NCBI RefSeq assembly: GCF_000425665.1
Contig: NZ_AUDW01000023.1
Location: 1-50,066, forward strand
Direction of reading: 5' to 3'
DNA from: Gemella cuniculi DSM 15828
GTDB taxonomy: Bacteria > Bacillota > Bacilli > Staphylococcales > Gemellaceae
Length of the DNA stretch: 50,066 bases
The notes under the pieces are model-generated. The model did no database searches, was not told the DNA's origin, and saw nothing but the letters and a program-made list of their open reading frames with translations. This document shows positions 35,516 through 43,153 of the stretch, one piece after another; the stretch's first letter is position 1, and each line of letters starts with the position of its first letter. A program made the position numbers and the translations under genes.

Positions 35516-38392
35516 ATGTTTAGAAAGAGAGAGAATAAAAAAAATATATATTCGATAAGAAAGTATAGTGTAGGAGCTGTAAGTGTAACGGTTGCTGCAT
35601 TAATTTTTGTTAGCGGTGGAGCAACTGCTCATGCTAACTTAAGTAGTAGTTCTGATAGTTCTGCAACTGCAACTACTCAGGAGAAAGCAGATGGTGAAAA
35701 AACAAAAGAAGAAAAAGTAAAAGATGAAAATCTAATTGACAATAATGCAACTGGTACTTTAGGAACAGTTACATGGAAAGTTTTAAAAAATGGAACTTTA
35801 GAGTTTTCGCCAACATCAGGAACGACAGGAAGCTTTGATAGTGGGAATAAAACTTGGGCCACTAGTGATTCTGATATGAGTACTGCTACTAATTATGGAA
35901 AAGAAATTAGGAAGTATAAAGAACAAATAAAATCAGTAGTATTTAAACCAGGTGTTAAAGCTAATGGATCTTTAAATTATATGTTTTATGAATATAATAA
36001 ATTGGAAAAAATTGATTTTAGTGGTTTTGATACCTCAAATGCGACTGGTTTTAAAGGAATGTTGCAAGGAACTGCATTAACGGAAGTTGATTTAAGTAAA
36101 TTGAATACAAGCAATGTAGGTGATATGAGCTATATGTTCCATAAAGCTACAAAATTAACAAAAATAAATTTCGGCCCAAACTTTAATACTTTAAAAGTAA
36201 CAGATTTTGCAAATATGTTTGACGGTGCTTCATCATTAAAAACATTAGATTTAACGTCTTTTGATACAAGTAAAATACAAAATACACTGGCGGTAGATGG
36301 GAATGAAGATATTTTTAAAGATACTACTAGTTTAACAACAGTGGCTGTGCCAAGTAATTTTAATATGAAAATGGAAGGTTTTAAAACAGTTACTTTTAAA
36401 GATGGTGATCAAGTACTAAAAACACTAAAAGTAAAAGAAGGCAAACAAATAGATCCAAGTTTTATTCCTACAGATCCAGAAAAAGAAGGTAATAAGTTTG
36501 AGGGGTGGAGCGAATCTGATATTACAACAAAAAATATTACAAACGACACAGTGGTGTCTGCTAAGTGGAAAGCAGAAGAAAAAAGCGAACTAGAAATTGC
36601 TAAAGAAAAAGCTAAAAAAGAACTAGATGAATTGGTTAAAAAAGCAATAGAAGAAGGTATAAAAAACATTCAAAATTCAGATGATGAATCAGATGTCAAG
36701 ACTAAAAAAATAGAAGAATTTAAAAAACTAAAAGAAGAAGCTAAGAAAAACTATGAAGATTTAATTATGGGGTCAGCAACAAAAGAAGAATTAGAGGAGA
36801 ATTTGAAAAAAGCAAAAGATGGATTTACTAATCTCCCAGTTCCTCCAAGACCACCAAAAAAAGATGAAAAACCTGAATTACCTCAGCCACCAAAAGAAAA
36901 AGAGGAAGAAGGTAAGAAACCGGAAAACAAAGGTGAAGACAAAAAACCGGAAAAACCAGAACAATCTAAGCCAGATAATAAAGATGAAGGCAAAAAGCCA
37001 AGTGAACCGAAACAACCACAACCACCGGTAGAAAAACCAGAGGCACCGAAACCGCCAAAAGCAGAAGATAAAGAAAAAGATAAAAAACCAGATATGCCGG
37101 TACCACCAAAACCAGAAGAAAAAGATAAAGGAGAAAAAACTCCAGAAGCTCCAAAACCGGAAAACAAAGGTGAAGACAAAAAACCGGAAAAACCAGAACA
37201 ATCTAAGCCAGATAATAAAGACGAAGGTAAAAAGCCAAGTGAACCAAAAACACCACAACCACCGGTAGAAAAACCAGAAATGCCACAACCGCCAAAAACA
37301 GAAGAAAAAGGTAAAGAGGAAAATAAACCAAATACACCTCAAGCACCAAAAGAAAAAGAGGGAGGAGAAGGTAAAAAACCGGAAGCTCCAAAACCAGAAG
37401 AAAAAGATAAAGGAGAAAAAACTCCAGAAAAACCAAAACCGGAAAATAAAGGTGAAGACAAAAAACCGGAAAAACCAGAACAATCTAAGCCAGATAATAA
37501 AGATGAAGGTAAAAAGCCAAGCGAACCGAAACAACCGCAACCACCGGTAGAAAAACCGGAAACACCACAACCGCCAAAAGCAGAAGATAAAGAAAAAGAT
37601 AAAAAACCAGATATGCCGGTACCACCAAAAACAGAGGAAAAAGGTAAAGAGGAAAATAAACCAAACACACCTCAAGCACCAAAAGAAAAAGAGGGAGAAG
37701 AAGGTAAGAAACCGGAAGCTCCAAAACCAGAAGGAAAAGATAAGGGAGAAAAAATTCCAGAACAGCAAAAACCAGGAAATAAAGGTGAAGATAAGAAACC
37801 AGAGGCACCAAAACCACCTAAAGCGGATGATAAAGACCAAATGCCACCAAAAGACAATATGCACAAAGAATTTAAAATAGAAAATAGTGCAGGAATAGTG
37901 ACAGTAGTTTATGGTGAAAAAGTGGATGCCGATGGCTTAAAAGTCAGAAAAGTAGAAGACAAGTCACTAATAGAAAAAATTAAAAAACAATTAAATGCTG
38001 ATACAGTAAGAGTATTAGATTTGAAAATGACAAAAGGTGGAAAAGAAGTAAGTGTAAATAAAATGCGTACAGTGAGAATAGCATTAGCCAAAGGGGAAAC
38101 TAATGTAGAAGTATATCACGTAAAAGAAGATGGAACATTAGAAAAAATTCCATCAAGAGTAGTAAACGGTGAAGTAGTATTTGAAGTATCACACTTTAGT
38201 AAATTTGCAATAGTAAGTAAAAAGGCAAACCAAATGAATAATAAAGTTCAAACAGGTGCAACTAATATTAATGCAAATGGACAAAAAGTATTATCAAATA
38301 CAGGATTAAAATCAATTTACACTGCAACAGTAGGTGTAGTAGGTCTAGCATTCGGATTATTAATAAGTTTAATGAGAAGAAGAACAAAATAA
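35516..38392 (+). CDS. YSIRK surface protein with BspA-like repeats and LSNTG signal
   Basis: A 958-residue surface protein with a YSIRK-type signal peptide (YSIRKYSVGAVSVTVAAL, residues about 14-31; cleavage near AHA-NL). BspA/DUF285-type leucine-rich repeats (about 150-270) carry motifs such as FDTSNATGFKGM and MSYMFHKATKLTKINF. A Listeria-Bacteroides InlB-type repeat follows (VTFKDGDQ to VSAKW, about 292-352), then a helical segment and a 310-residue Pro/Lys/Glu repeat region. After a folded domain (about 780-905) the protein ends with VLSNTG, a hydrophobic helix and RRRTK. The sorting motif is LSNTG, not LPxTG: the proline codon position reads TCA. It is presumably wall-linked, perhaps less efficiently. 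AAAGGAG precedes ATG 35516. Confidence 0.88.
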   Translation: MFRKRENKKNIYSIRKYSVGAVSVTVAALIFVSGGATAHANLSSSSDSSATATTQEKADGEKTKEEKVKDENLIDNNATGTLGTVTWKVLKNGTLEFSPTSGTTGSFDSGNKTWATSDSDMSTATNYGKEIRKYKEQIKSVVFKPGVKANGSLNYMFYEYNKLEKIDFSGFDTSNATGFKGMLQGTALTEVDLSKLNTSNVGDMSYMFHKATKLTKINFGPNFNTLKVTDFANMFDGASSLKTLDLTSFDTSKIQNTLAVDGNEDIFKDTTSLTTVAVPSNFNMKMEGFKTVTFKDGDQVLKTLKVKEGKQIDPSFIPTDPEKEGNKFEGWSESDITTKNITNDTVVSAKWKAEEKSELEIAKEKAKKELDELVKKAIEEGIKNIQNSDDESDVKTKKIEEFKKLKEEAKKNYEDLIMGSATKEELEENLKKAKDGFTNLPVPPRPPKKDEKPELPQPPKEKEEEGKKPENKGEDKKPEKPEQSKPDNKDEGKKPSEPKQPQPPVEKPEAPKPPKAEDKEKDKKPDMPVPPKPEEKDKGEKTPEAPKPENKGEDKKPEKPEQSKPDNKDEGKKPSEPKTPQPPVEKPEMPQPPKTEEKGKEENKPNTPQAPKEKEGGEGKKPEAPKPEEKDKGEKTPEKPKPENKGEDKKPEKPEQSKPDNKDEGKKPSEPKQPQPPVEKPETPQPPKAEDKEKDKKPDMPVPPKTEEKGKEENKPNTPQAPKEKEGEEGKKPEAPKPEGKDKGEKIPEQQKPGNKGEDKKPEAPKPPKADDKDQMPPKDNMHKEFKIENSAGIVTVVYGEKVDADGLKVRKVEDKSLIEKIKKQLNADTVRVLDLKMTKGGKEVSVNKMRTVRIALAKGETNVEVYHVKEDGTLEKIPSRVVNGEVVFEVSHFSKFAIVSKKANQMNNKVQTGATNINANGQKVLSNTGLKSIYTATVGVVGLAFGLLISLMRRRTK
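36890..37815 (+). repeat. Long imperfect repeats encoding Pro/Lys/Glu wall-spanning region
   Basis: Near-identical DNA blocks start near 36920, 37157 and 37439 (intervals 237 and 282 bp). Each encodes PENKGEDKKPEKPEQSKPDN and neighbouring PPVEKPE/PPKAEDKEKDKKPD units. High DNA identity between blocks suggests recent duplication, so length variation between strains is likely. Confidence 0.9.
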
Positions 38393-38423
38393 AAATAACT
38401 AAAAAAATGTAAAATACTTCCCA

Positions 38424-38460
38424 AAAAAATGAGAACTGCAACTTGCGGTTCTCATTTTTT
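38424..38460 (+). terminator. Terminator of YSIRK surface-protein gene
   Basis: A 16-bp stem (38424-38439 with 38445-38460, one G-T pair) around AACTT, ending in a run of six T residues. Confidence 0.92.
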
Positions 38461-38631
38461 AACTATATAATAAATTCTAAAGATAAAATTAAAATCATTA
38501 AAATGAGAAAAGATAGAGATAATTCTTGTTGATAAATTTATATTATAAAATACTAACTTTTTGAAATTTATTTAAAACTATTATTTGTAGACTATCAAGT
38601 TTTAAATATTAAAAAAATTTTTAAAATATTC

Positions 38632-38662
38632 TTGACTATAACGTTACGTAATAATATATACT
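38632..38662 (+). promoter_or_regulatory. MerR-type promoter with 19-bp spacer and dyad
   Basis: TTGACT (38632-38637) and TATACT (38657-38662) are separated by 19 bp, the overlong spacing typical of MerR-activated promoters. Within the spacer lies TATAACGTTACGTAATA (38637-38653), a quasi-palindrome centred on 38645 with only one mismatched pair per side. The downstream MerR protein probably binds here and activates its own gene when it has bound a ligand. Confidence 0.8.
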
Positions 38663-38686
38663 TTATATTGTTAGGAGGTAATAAAA

Positions 38687-39427
38687 TTGTATTTAATAAA
38701 AAGAGTAAGTGAAATTAGTGGTGTATCGGTGCGCACTTTACATTATTATGATCAAATCAAACTTTTATCACCACAAAAATATGAAAATGGGTATAGATAT
38801 TATTCAGAAGAAGATATATCAACTTTGCAGACAATACTATTTTATAAATATTTGGGATTTTCTTTAAAACAAATAAAAAAATTATTGATAGAAGAAGATA
38901 GTGATTTACTAATTCATTTAAAAAAACAGTTACATTTAATGCAAAATGAAAAAAATAAACTTCTAACACTAATAGATACATTAGAAAAAACGATAATATC
39001 ACAAGAAAGGAAGATCGCTATGACTGCAGAAGAAAAATTTACTGGTTTTACTTATCAACATAACCAAAAATATACTCAAGCTGCAATTGATAAATATGGA
39101 GAAGAAGTTATAAGAAAAGCAATTGATAGACAAAAAGGTAAGGAAAAAGAACTTACTGACGGATTTAATAAAATATTTTTTGCTTTTGCAGAAAATATGG
39201 AAAAAGGAGTACAGTCAGTATCACAAGAAAATATCAAGTTAGCTCATGACTTGCATAAACATATATGTGAATATTCTTTTGATTGCTCTTACGAAGTATT
39301 TGGATATATTGGGTGGGGTTATGTGAAAAATCCTGAATTCAAACAAAATATGGATAAGTTTGGTGAAGGTGTTGCTCAATATGTATGTGATGCAATCCAA
39401 GAATATGTAAAAAAAGAGAGTAAATAA
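38687..39427 (+). CDS. MerR-family regulator with TipAS ligand domain
   Basis: A 246-residue regulator. The N-terminal MerR winged helix reads IKRVSEISGVSVRTLHYYDQ with YRYYSEEDI (residues about 4-55). A dimerisation coiled coil follows (about 75-110), and then a C-terminal TipAS-type domain (about 130-245; YGEEVIRKAIDRQKGKEKEL, YEVFGYIGWGYV). TipAS domains bind varied antibiotics and other lipophilic or thiopeptide ligands. The start is TTG 38687 behind a strong TTAGGAGG. No effector pump is adjacent, so it may regulate itself and distant genes. Confidence 0.9.
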   Translation: MYLIKRVSEISGVSVRTLHYYDQIKLLSPQKYENGYRYYSEEDISTLQTILFYKYLGFSLKQIKKLLIEEDSDLLIHLKKQLHLMQNEKNKLLTLIDTLEKTIISQERKIAMTAEEKFTGFTYQHNQKYTQAAIDKYGEEVIRKAIDRQKGKEKELTDGFNKIFFAFAENMEKGVQSVSQENIKLAHDLHKHICEYSFDCSYEVFGYIGWGYVKNPEFKQNMDKFGEGVAQYVCDAIQEYVKKESK

Positions 39428-39678
39428 ATATTATAAAAAAGCTGATGCAAAAAGCAAAGTTAATGTTAGTTTTTGAAAATAAAAGATTATGATGAGTAAA
39501 TATCATTTTTCAGTAGAAACAAACTAGTCGTATAGCTTGCTTTAGTTACTTCTTTTGAGGAACTTTCTCTTATTAAGTGTTTTCAGTATTTGTATAAATT
39601 ACCTATCCTTGAGTAGGTGAAGAGAAAAATTTTATAAATTGTTTTATTCTTTTAAGATTAATAGCATAAATTTATAAA
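39428..39678. other. Intergenic stretch after merR gene
   Basis: No ORF with a ribosome-binding site, no RNA motif and no recognisable repeat was seen before the terminator that begins near 39679. Confidence 0.4.
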
Positions 39679-39740
39679 GGAGCGATTCTAAAAAATTATG
39701 ATTTTTATAAAAATCATAATTTTTGAGTTGCTTCTTTTTT
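39679..39740. terminator. Long palindromic terminator
   Basis: A perfect 17-bp-per-arm palindrome (39691-39724) lies inside a partly paired outer stem (GGAGCGATTC near 39679-39688 with GAGTTGCTTC near 39725-39734), followed by a T tract. It probably ends the merR transcript and insulates the next operon. Confidence 0.8.
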
Positions 39741-39796
39741 ATTATTAGAAAAACTTAATATTATAGAAAATAAATAAAATATTGTATAGAAATATA

Positions 39797-39825
39797 TTGA
39801 TATTGATTATCATTTGTAGTAAAAT
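39797..39825 (+). promoter_or_regulatory. Promoter of TetR-ECF-ABC operon
   Basis: TTGATA (39797-39802) and TAAAAT (39820-39825) are 17 bp apart, 59 bp before the TetR start codon. Confidence 0.7.
39798..39812. promoter_or_regulatory. Fur-like 7-1-7 box over the -35 region
   Basis: TGATATTGATTATCA matches the Bacillus Fur consensus TGATAAT-N-ATTATCA at 13 of 14 informative positions and overlaps the -35 hexamer. Repression by iron-loaded Fur is expected. Confidence 0.6.
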
Positions 39826-39830
39826 AAAAG

Positions 39831-39844
39831 TGACGGGAACGTCA
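39831..39844. promoter_or_regulatory. TetR-like operator dyad at transcription start
   Basis: TGACG (39831-39835) and CGTCA (39840-39844) are perfect inverted copies around GGAA, 6 bp after the -10. The position fits an autorepressor operator for the TetR gene that follows. Confidence 0.6.
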
Positions 39845-39883
39845 GTTTTGTTTTAAAAAGTAGAAAGTATAGGAAAAATAAAA

Positions 39884-40489
39884 ATGGTTAGTGAAAAAAA
39901 ATATATTGGAGAAATTAGAAAAAAAGAAATATGTCAAGCAGCTATCAAATGTTTTGTAGAAAAAGGATTTCACAACACTACTATGGAAGATGTGATAGGC
40001 AAGACAAATCTTTCTAAAGGTGGTGTATATTACTACTATAAGAGTACTAAAGAAATGATATTTGATATTTTTATGGAAGGAAATAACTATAGGATTGATT
40101 TGATAAAAGATTATATTAGAAAAAATAATTTATCAGTAGGTGATTTGGCTAATGAAGAAATAACTGCGGAACTAATGGTAGAAAAAATATTGACAGACAA
40201 TCCGCTTATGAAGGTTTATGCTCAATTTTTAATAGAAATAAATTATGATAAAGAATTATATGAAACTTATCAAAAAATTGTATTAGGAACTAAAGAAAGT
40301 TTAACTAAGTTGCTCCCATATTTTGGAAATAATAAAAAAAATTTAGATAAGGCATTTGAGTTTATTACAAATATAATTAATACATTTATTATGGGGGTAA
40401 ATATTTTAGATGCAAGAGAGAACTTTGAAGAAAATAAAATAATATTAAAGGAGATGATAAAAAGTGGACTTACATGCTACAAAGAATGA
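39884..40489 (+). CDS. TetR-family transcriptional regulator
   Basis: A 201-residue regulator with an N-terminal TetR helix-turn-helix (GFHNTTMEDVIGKTNLSKGGVYYYYKST, residues about 24-51) and a ligand-binding helical C-terminus. It is the first gene of a six-gene operon of ECF importer and ABC exporter components and likely regulates it by binding the dyad at 39831-39844. The next gene starts inside its 3' end (26-bp overlap). The ligand may be the transported compound, for example heme or porphyrin, by inference. Confidence 0.9.
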   Translation: MVSEKKYIGEIRKKEICQAAIKCFVEKGFHNTTMEDVIGKTNLSKGGVYYYYKSTKEMIFDIFMEGNNYRIDLIKDYIRKNNLSVGDLANEEITAELMVEKILTDNPLMKVYAQFLIEINYDKELYETYQKIVLGTKESLTKLLPYFGNNKKNLDKAFEFITNIINTFIMGVNILDARENFEENKIILKEMIKSGLTCYKE

Positions 40490-41168
40490 AGATAAGAAAA
40501 AAATAAAATTTCATCCTTTAGTTATTTTATTAATAAATGTAACTTTACCATTTATTAATACGATTTTTCCTTCAAACAAGGCAATATTTTTCACACTTAT
40601 ATTCTCTCTAATTTTGCTAGCATTAGTAGGATGTTATAAAAGATTGTTAAAATCGTTGATATATCTACTTATATTTTTTACTTTATATGAATTGGTGCTT
40701 CTGTATACTGAGAGTGTAGTATTTTTGTCTGTATTTAGGATGATGATGTTGTTTTTACCTTGCATTGTTTTAGCTTCTTTACTTGTCTTTGAATATAATT
40801 CATCAGAAATTTTATCAGCGTTACAACTACTAAAACTACCCAAAATATTTATAATAGGACTTACTGTAGCATTAAGATATATTTCAACTTTTGGAAAAGA
40901 GTTTAGGTTAATTAAAGAATCAATGTATATAAGAGGAGTTAAAGTTTCTATTAAACATCCGTTAAGGAGTTTTGAGTATTTACTTGTTCCTCAGTTGTAT
41001 AGATGCTTAAATCTTAGTTCAGAACTTACATGTGCTGGCTTAACTAAAGGGATAGATGCACCGCATAAAAGGACTAGTTTTTATAGTCAGAAGTTTTCAT
41101 TTGCAGATTATATGATTATCCTTTTCTTAATATTAGGATATGGTTTGATTATAGGAGGTGTATTATGA
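40464..41168 (+). CDS. ECF transporter T component (EcfT/CbiQ-like)
   Basis: A 234-residue membrane protein with about five helices and a cytoplasmic coupling segment, ALRYISTFGKEFRLIKESMYIRGVK (about residues 133-157), which carries the R-G coupling motif of EcfT proteins. The GTG start at 40464 has AAGGAG about 10 nt upstream and overlaps the TetR gene. It links the S component to the ATPase in energy-coupling-factor importers. The stop overlaps the next start (ATGA). Confidence 0.85.
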   Translation: MDLHATKNEDKKKIKFHPLVILLINVTLPFINTIFPSNKAIFFTLIFSLILLALVGCYKRLLKSLIYLLIFFTLYELVLLYTESVVFLSVFRMMMLFLPCIVLASLLVFEYNSSEILSALQLLKLPKIFIIGLTVALRYISTFGKEFRLIKESMYIRGVKVSIKHPLRSFEYLLVPQLYRCLNLSSELTCAGLTKGIDAPHKRTSFYSQKFSFADYMIILFLILGYGLIIGGVL

Positions 41169-42568
41169 AGAATTTTGAATTTAGTAATGTAAATTTTGCT
41201 TACGAAGATGGAAGAGAAGTCTTAAAAAATACTAATCTTTCTGTGAATTCTGGAGAAATCGCATTGATAGTAGGAGATAGCGGAAGTGGTAAGTCAACTT
41301 TGCTTAATATATTAAATGGAATGATACCAGAAGTGATAGAAGGAAGATTAGATGGAAAAGTATATATAGAAGAAAAAGAAAATTTAAAGATTTATGAGAG
41401 AAATTTAGTTTTAGGAAATGTTTTTCAAAATCCAAGAAGTCAATTTTTTACGAATAATACCACAGCTGAACTTGTATTTGCGATGGAAAATTATGCTTTT
41501 TCTTTTGAAGAAATGAAGAAAAGATTGGAGGGGGTAGTCGCTAAGTTTAATGTAAAAAATTTATTAGAAAGAAATATTTTTGAGTTATCTTCAGGACAGA
41601 GACAACTTTTGGCACTTTTAACTGTACTTATTATGAAGCCTAATGCTGTAGTGTTTGATGAACCATCTGCAAATCTTGATTATGGAAATGCAATGCGACT
41701 TAGAAAACAAATTTTAGATTTAAAGAAAGAAGGGAGGGCAATTATTGTTGCAGATCATAGATATTATTATCTTGAAGGAATAATAGATAAGGTATTTTTA
41801 ATTAAAGATAAGACGGTGATCGAATTTAAAACAGAAGAAGATTTTGAAAATAGTGATTATGGGAAACGAGTCTTTAAACTTTTTACACATAATTTTGAAG
41901 TAAGAGAAGTAGCTAAAAAAGAAAATGCAACTGTATGCCTAAATAATGTAACTTATAAAGATATTTTAAAAAATATCAGTGCGACTTTTAATAAAGGAGA
42001 GGTTACTACGATAGTAGGAGTAAATGGTGCAGGTAAGACTACTCTTGCTAGGATTATATCAGGGCTTATAAAAGTTGATAAGGGAAGTGTCAGCGTAAAA
42101 GAAAAAGTTTTTTATATTATGCAAGATGCAGATTTCCAATTATTTGGAGCATCAGTTTTAAAAGAATTGGAAATAACTTCAAAAAATAGTATAAAAAATG
42201 AAAAAGCTCTAAAACTTTTAGAGTTATGGCATTTAAAAGATAAACATCCACAGACTTTATCAGGTGGCGAAAAACAAAGATTACAGTTAGCGATTAGTTT
42301 GGTGAGTGAGGCAAAAATTATTATTTTTGATGAACCAACTAGCGGGCTTGATAAAAATTCTATGGAAAGGGTACTAAATCTTCTTAAAATTTTAAAAGAA
42401 GAAAAAACATTAATTGTTATTTCCCATGATTATGAATTTATAAGAAGAAGTACAGATAAAGTAATATATATAAAAGATTCTAAGATAAATGATAAGTTTT
42501 ATCTAGAAAAAGATAATATAAAAAAATTAAACAGTATTTATAAACAAATGGAGGATTATTATGAATAA
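41165..42568 (+). CDS. ECF transporter double ATPase (EcfA-EcfA')
   Basis: A 467-residue fusion of two ABC ATPase domains. Domain 1 has Walker A GDSGSGKST (about residues 39-47), signature LSSGQRQ and Walker B VVFDEPSANLD. Domain 2 has Walker A GVNGAGKTT (about 283-291), signature LSGGEKQ and Walker B IIFDEPTSGLD. Such fused pairs are typical of dedicated group I ECF systems encoded next to their own S component. It overlaps both neighbours by a few bases. Confidence 0.92.
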   Translation: MKNFEFSNVNFAYEDGREVLKNTNLSVNSGEIALIVGDSGSGKSTLLNILNGMIPEVIEGRLDGKVYIEEKENLKIYERNLVLGNVFQNPRSQFFTNNTTAELVFAMENYAFSFEEMKKRLEGVVAKFNVKNLLERNIFELSSGQRQLLALLTVLIMKPNAVVFDEPSANLDYGNAMRLRKQILDLKKEGRAIIVADHRYYYLEGIIDKVFLIKDKTVIEFKTEEDFENSDYGKRVFKLFTHNFEVREVAKKENATVCLNNVTYKDILKNISATFNKGEVTTIVGVNGAGKTTLARIISGLIKVDKGSVSVKEKVFYIMQDADFQLFGASVLKELEITSKNSIKNEKALKLLELWHLKDKHPQTLSGGEKQRLQLAISLVSEAKIIIFDEPTSGLDKNSMERVLNLLKILKEEKTLIVISHDYEFIRRSTDKVIYIKDSKINDKFYLEKDNIKKLNSIYKQMEDYYE

Positions 42569-43148
42569 TAAATTAAAAATTAAAGATATTTTATTAATAG
42601 CACTACTAACAGCAGTTTATTTGGTAATTTATTTTTTTAGTATGTTGATTATAACACCATTAGGTGCTTTAGGTCATGCTATTAGTCCAGGAATTAACGG
42701 TTTATTCACCGGAACTATTATTTATTTTATGGTAAGGAAGATAGGAAAAATGTGGCAATTTTCACTATTTACTCTTTTTGCTATGGGGATATTTTCACTT
42801 ATGGGTGGAGGTTATCTTCCTTGGTTAATAACTTCTATGACAACAGCAATAATAGCAGACCTAATTGCTTCTAGGTCAAAAGATACGCCTGTGTTTAAAA
42901 TTGCTATAGCAGCAGGACTTATGCACATGGGACAAGCTTGGGGTGCAATTATACCAGCTATGTTTTTCCTAAACAGTTATAGAGAAACTTGGGTGAAACG
43001 AGGAGAAACAGTTGAAACGATGAATGAGTACATAAAGTATACTTCTAGTTATTGGGGAGTTATTTCATCTATAATTGTTTTCATCTTAGGAATTATAGGA
43101 GTTTATGTAGGTTATGCTATTTTGAAAAAGCATTTTAAGGAGGCATAA
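42561..43148 (+). CDS. ECF transporter S component, MptD/Trep_Strep family
   Basis: A 195-residue membrane protein with about six helices. The N-terminal helix carries an Ala-rich coupling face (IKDILLIALLTAVYLVIYF). MHMGQAWGAIIPAMFFLNSYRETW (about residues 120-143) is a recognisable stretch of the Trep_Strep/MptD-type family. S components bind the substrate in the membrane. Members with this gene context (double ATPase, T component, paired ABC exporters) include the streptococcal SiaF and staphylococcal LhaS heme carriers, so heme or a related porphyrin/siderophore is the inferred substrate. A Fur-like box upstream supports this. Confidence 0.8.
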   Translation: MNNKLKIKDILLIALLTAVYLVIYFFSMLIITPLGALGHAISPGINGLFTGTIIYFMVRKIGKMWQFSLFTLFAMGIFSLMGGGYLPWLITSMTTAIIADLIASRSKDTPVFKIAIAAGLMHMGQAWGAIIPAMFFLNSYRETWVKRGETVETMNEYIKYTSSYWGVISSIIVFILGIIGVYVGYAILKKHFKEA

Positions 43149-43153
43149 TATAT

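Noticed and set aside
36890-37815. CRISPR-like array in the regular repeats
   Set aside because: The repeats are coding, in frame, of variable length and without unique spacers.
36878-37866. A 328-codon minus-strand ORF and others under the Pro/Lys/Glu repeats
   Set aside because: The product is a monotonous Phe/Trp/Leu string that is the complement of the proline repeat; it is an antisense shadow.
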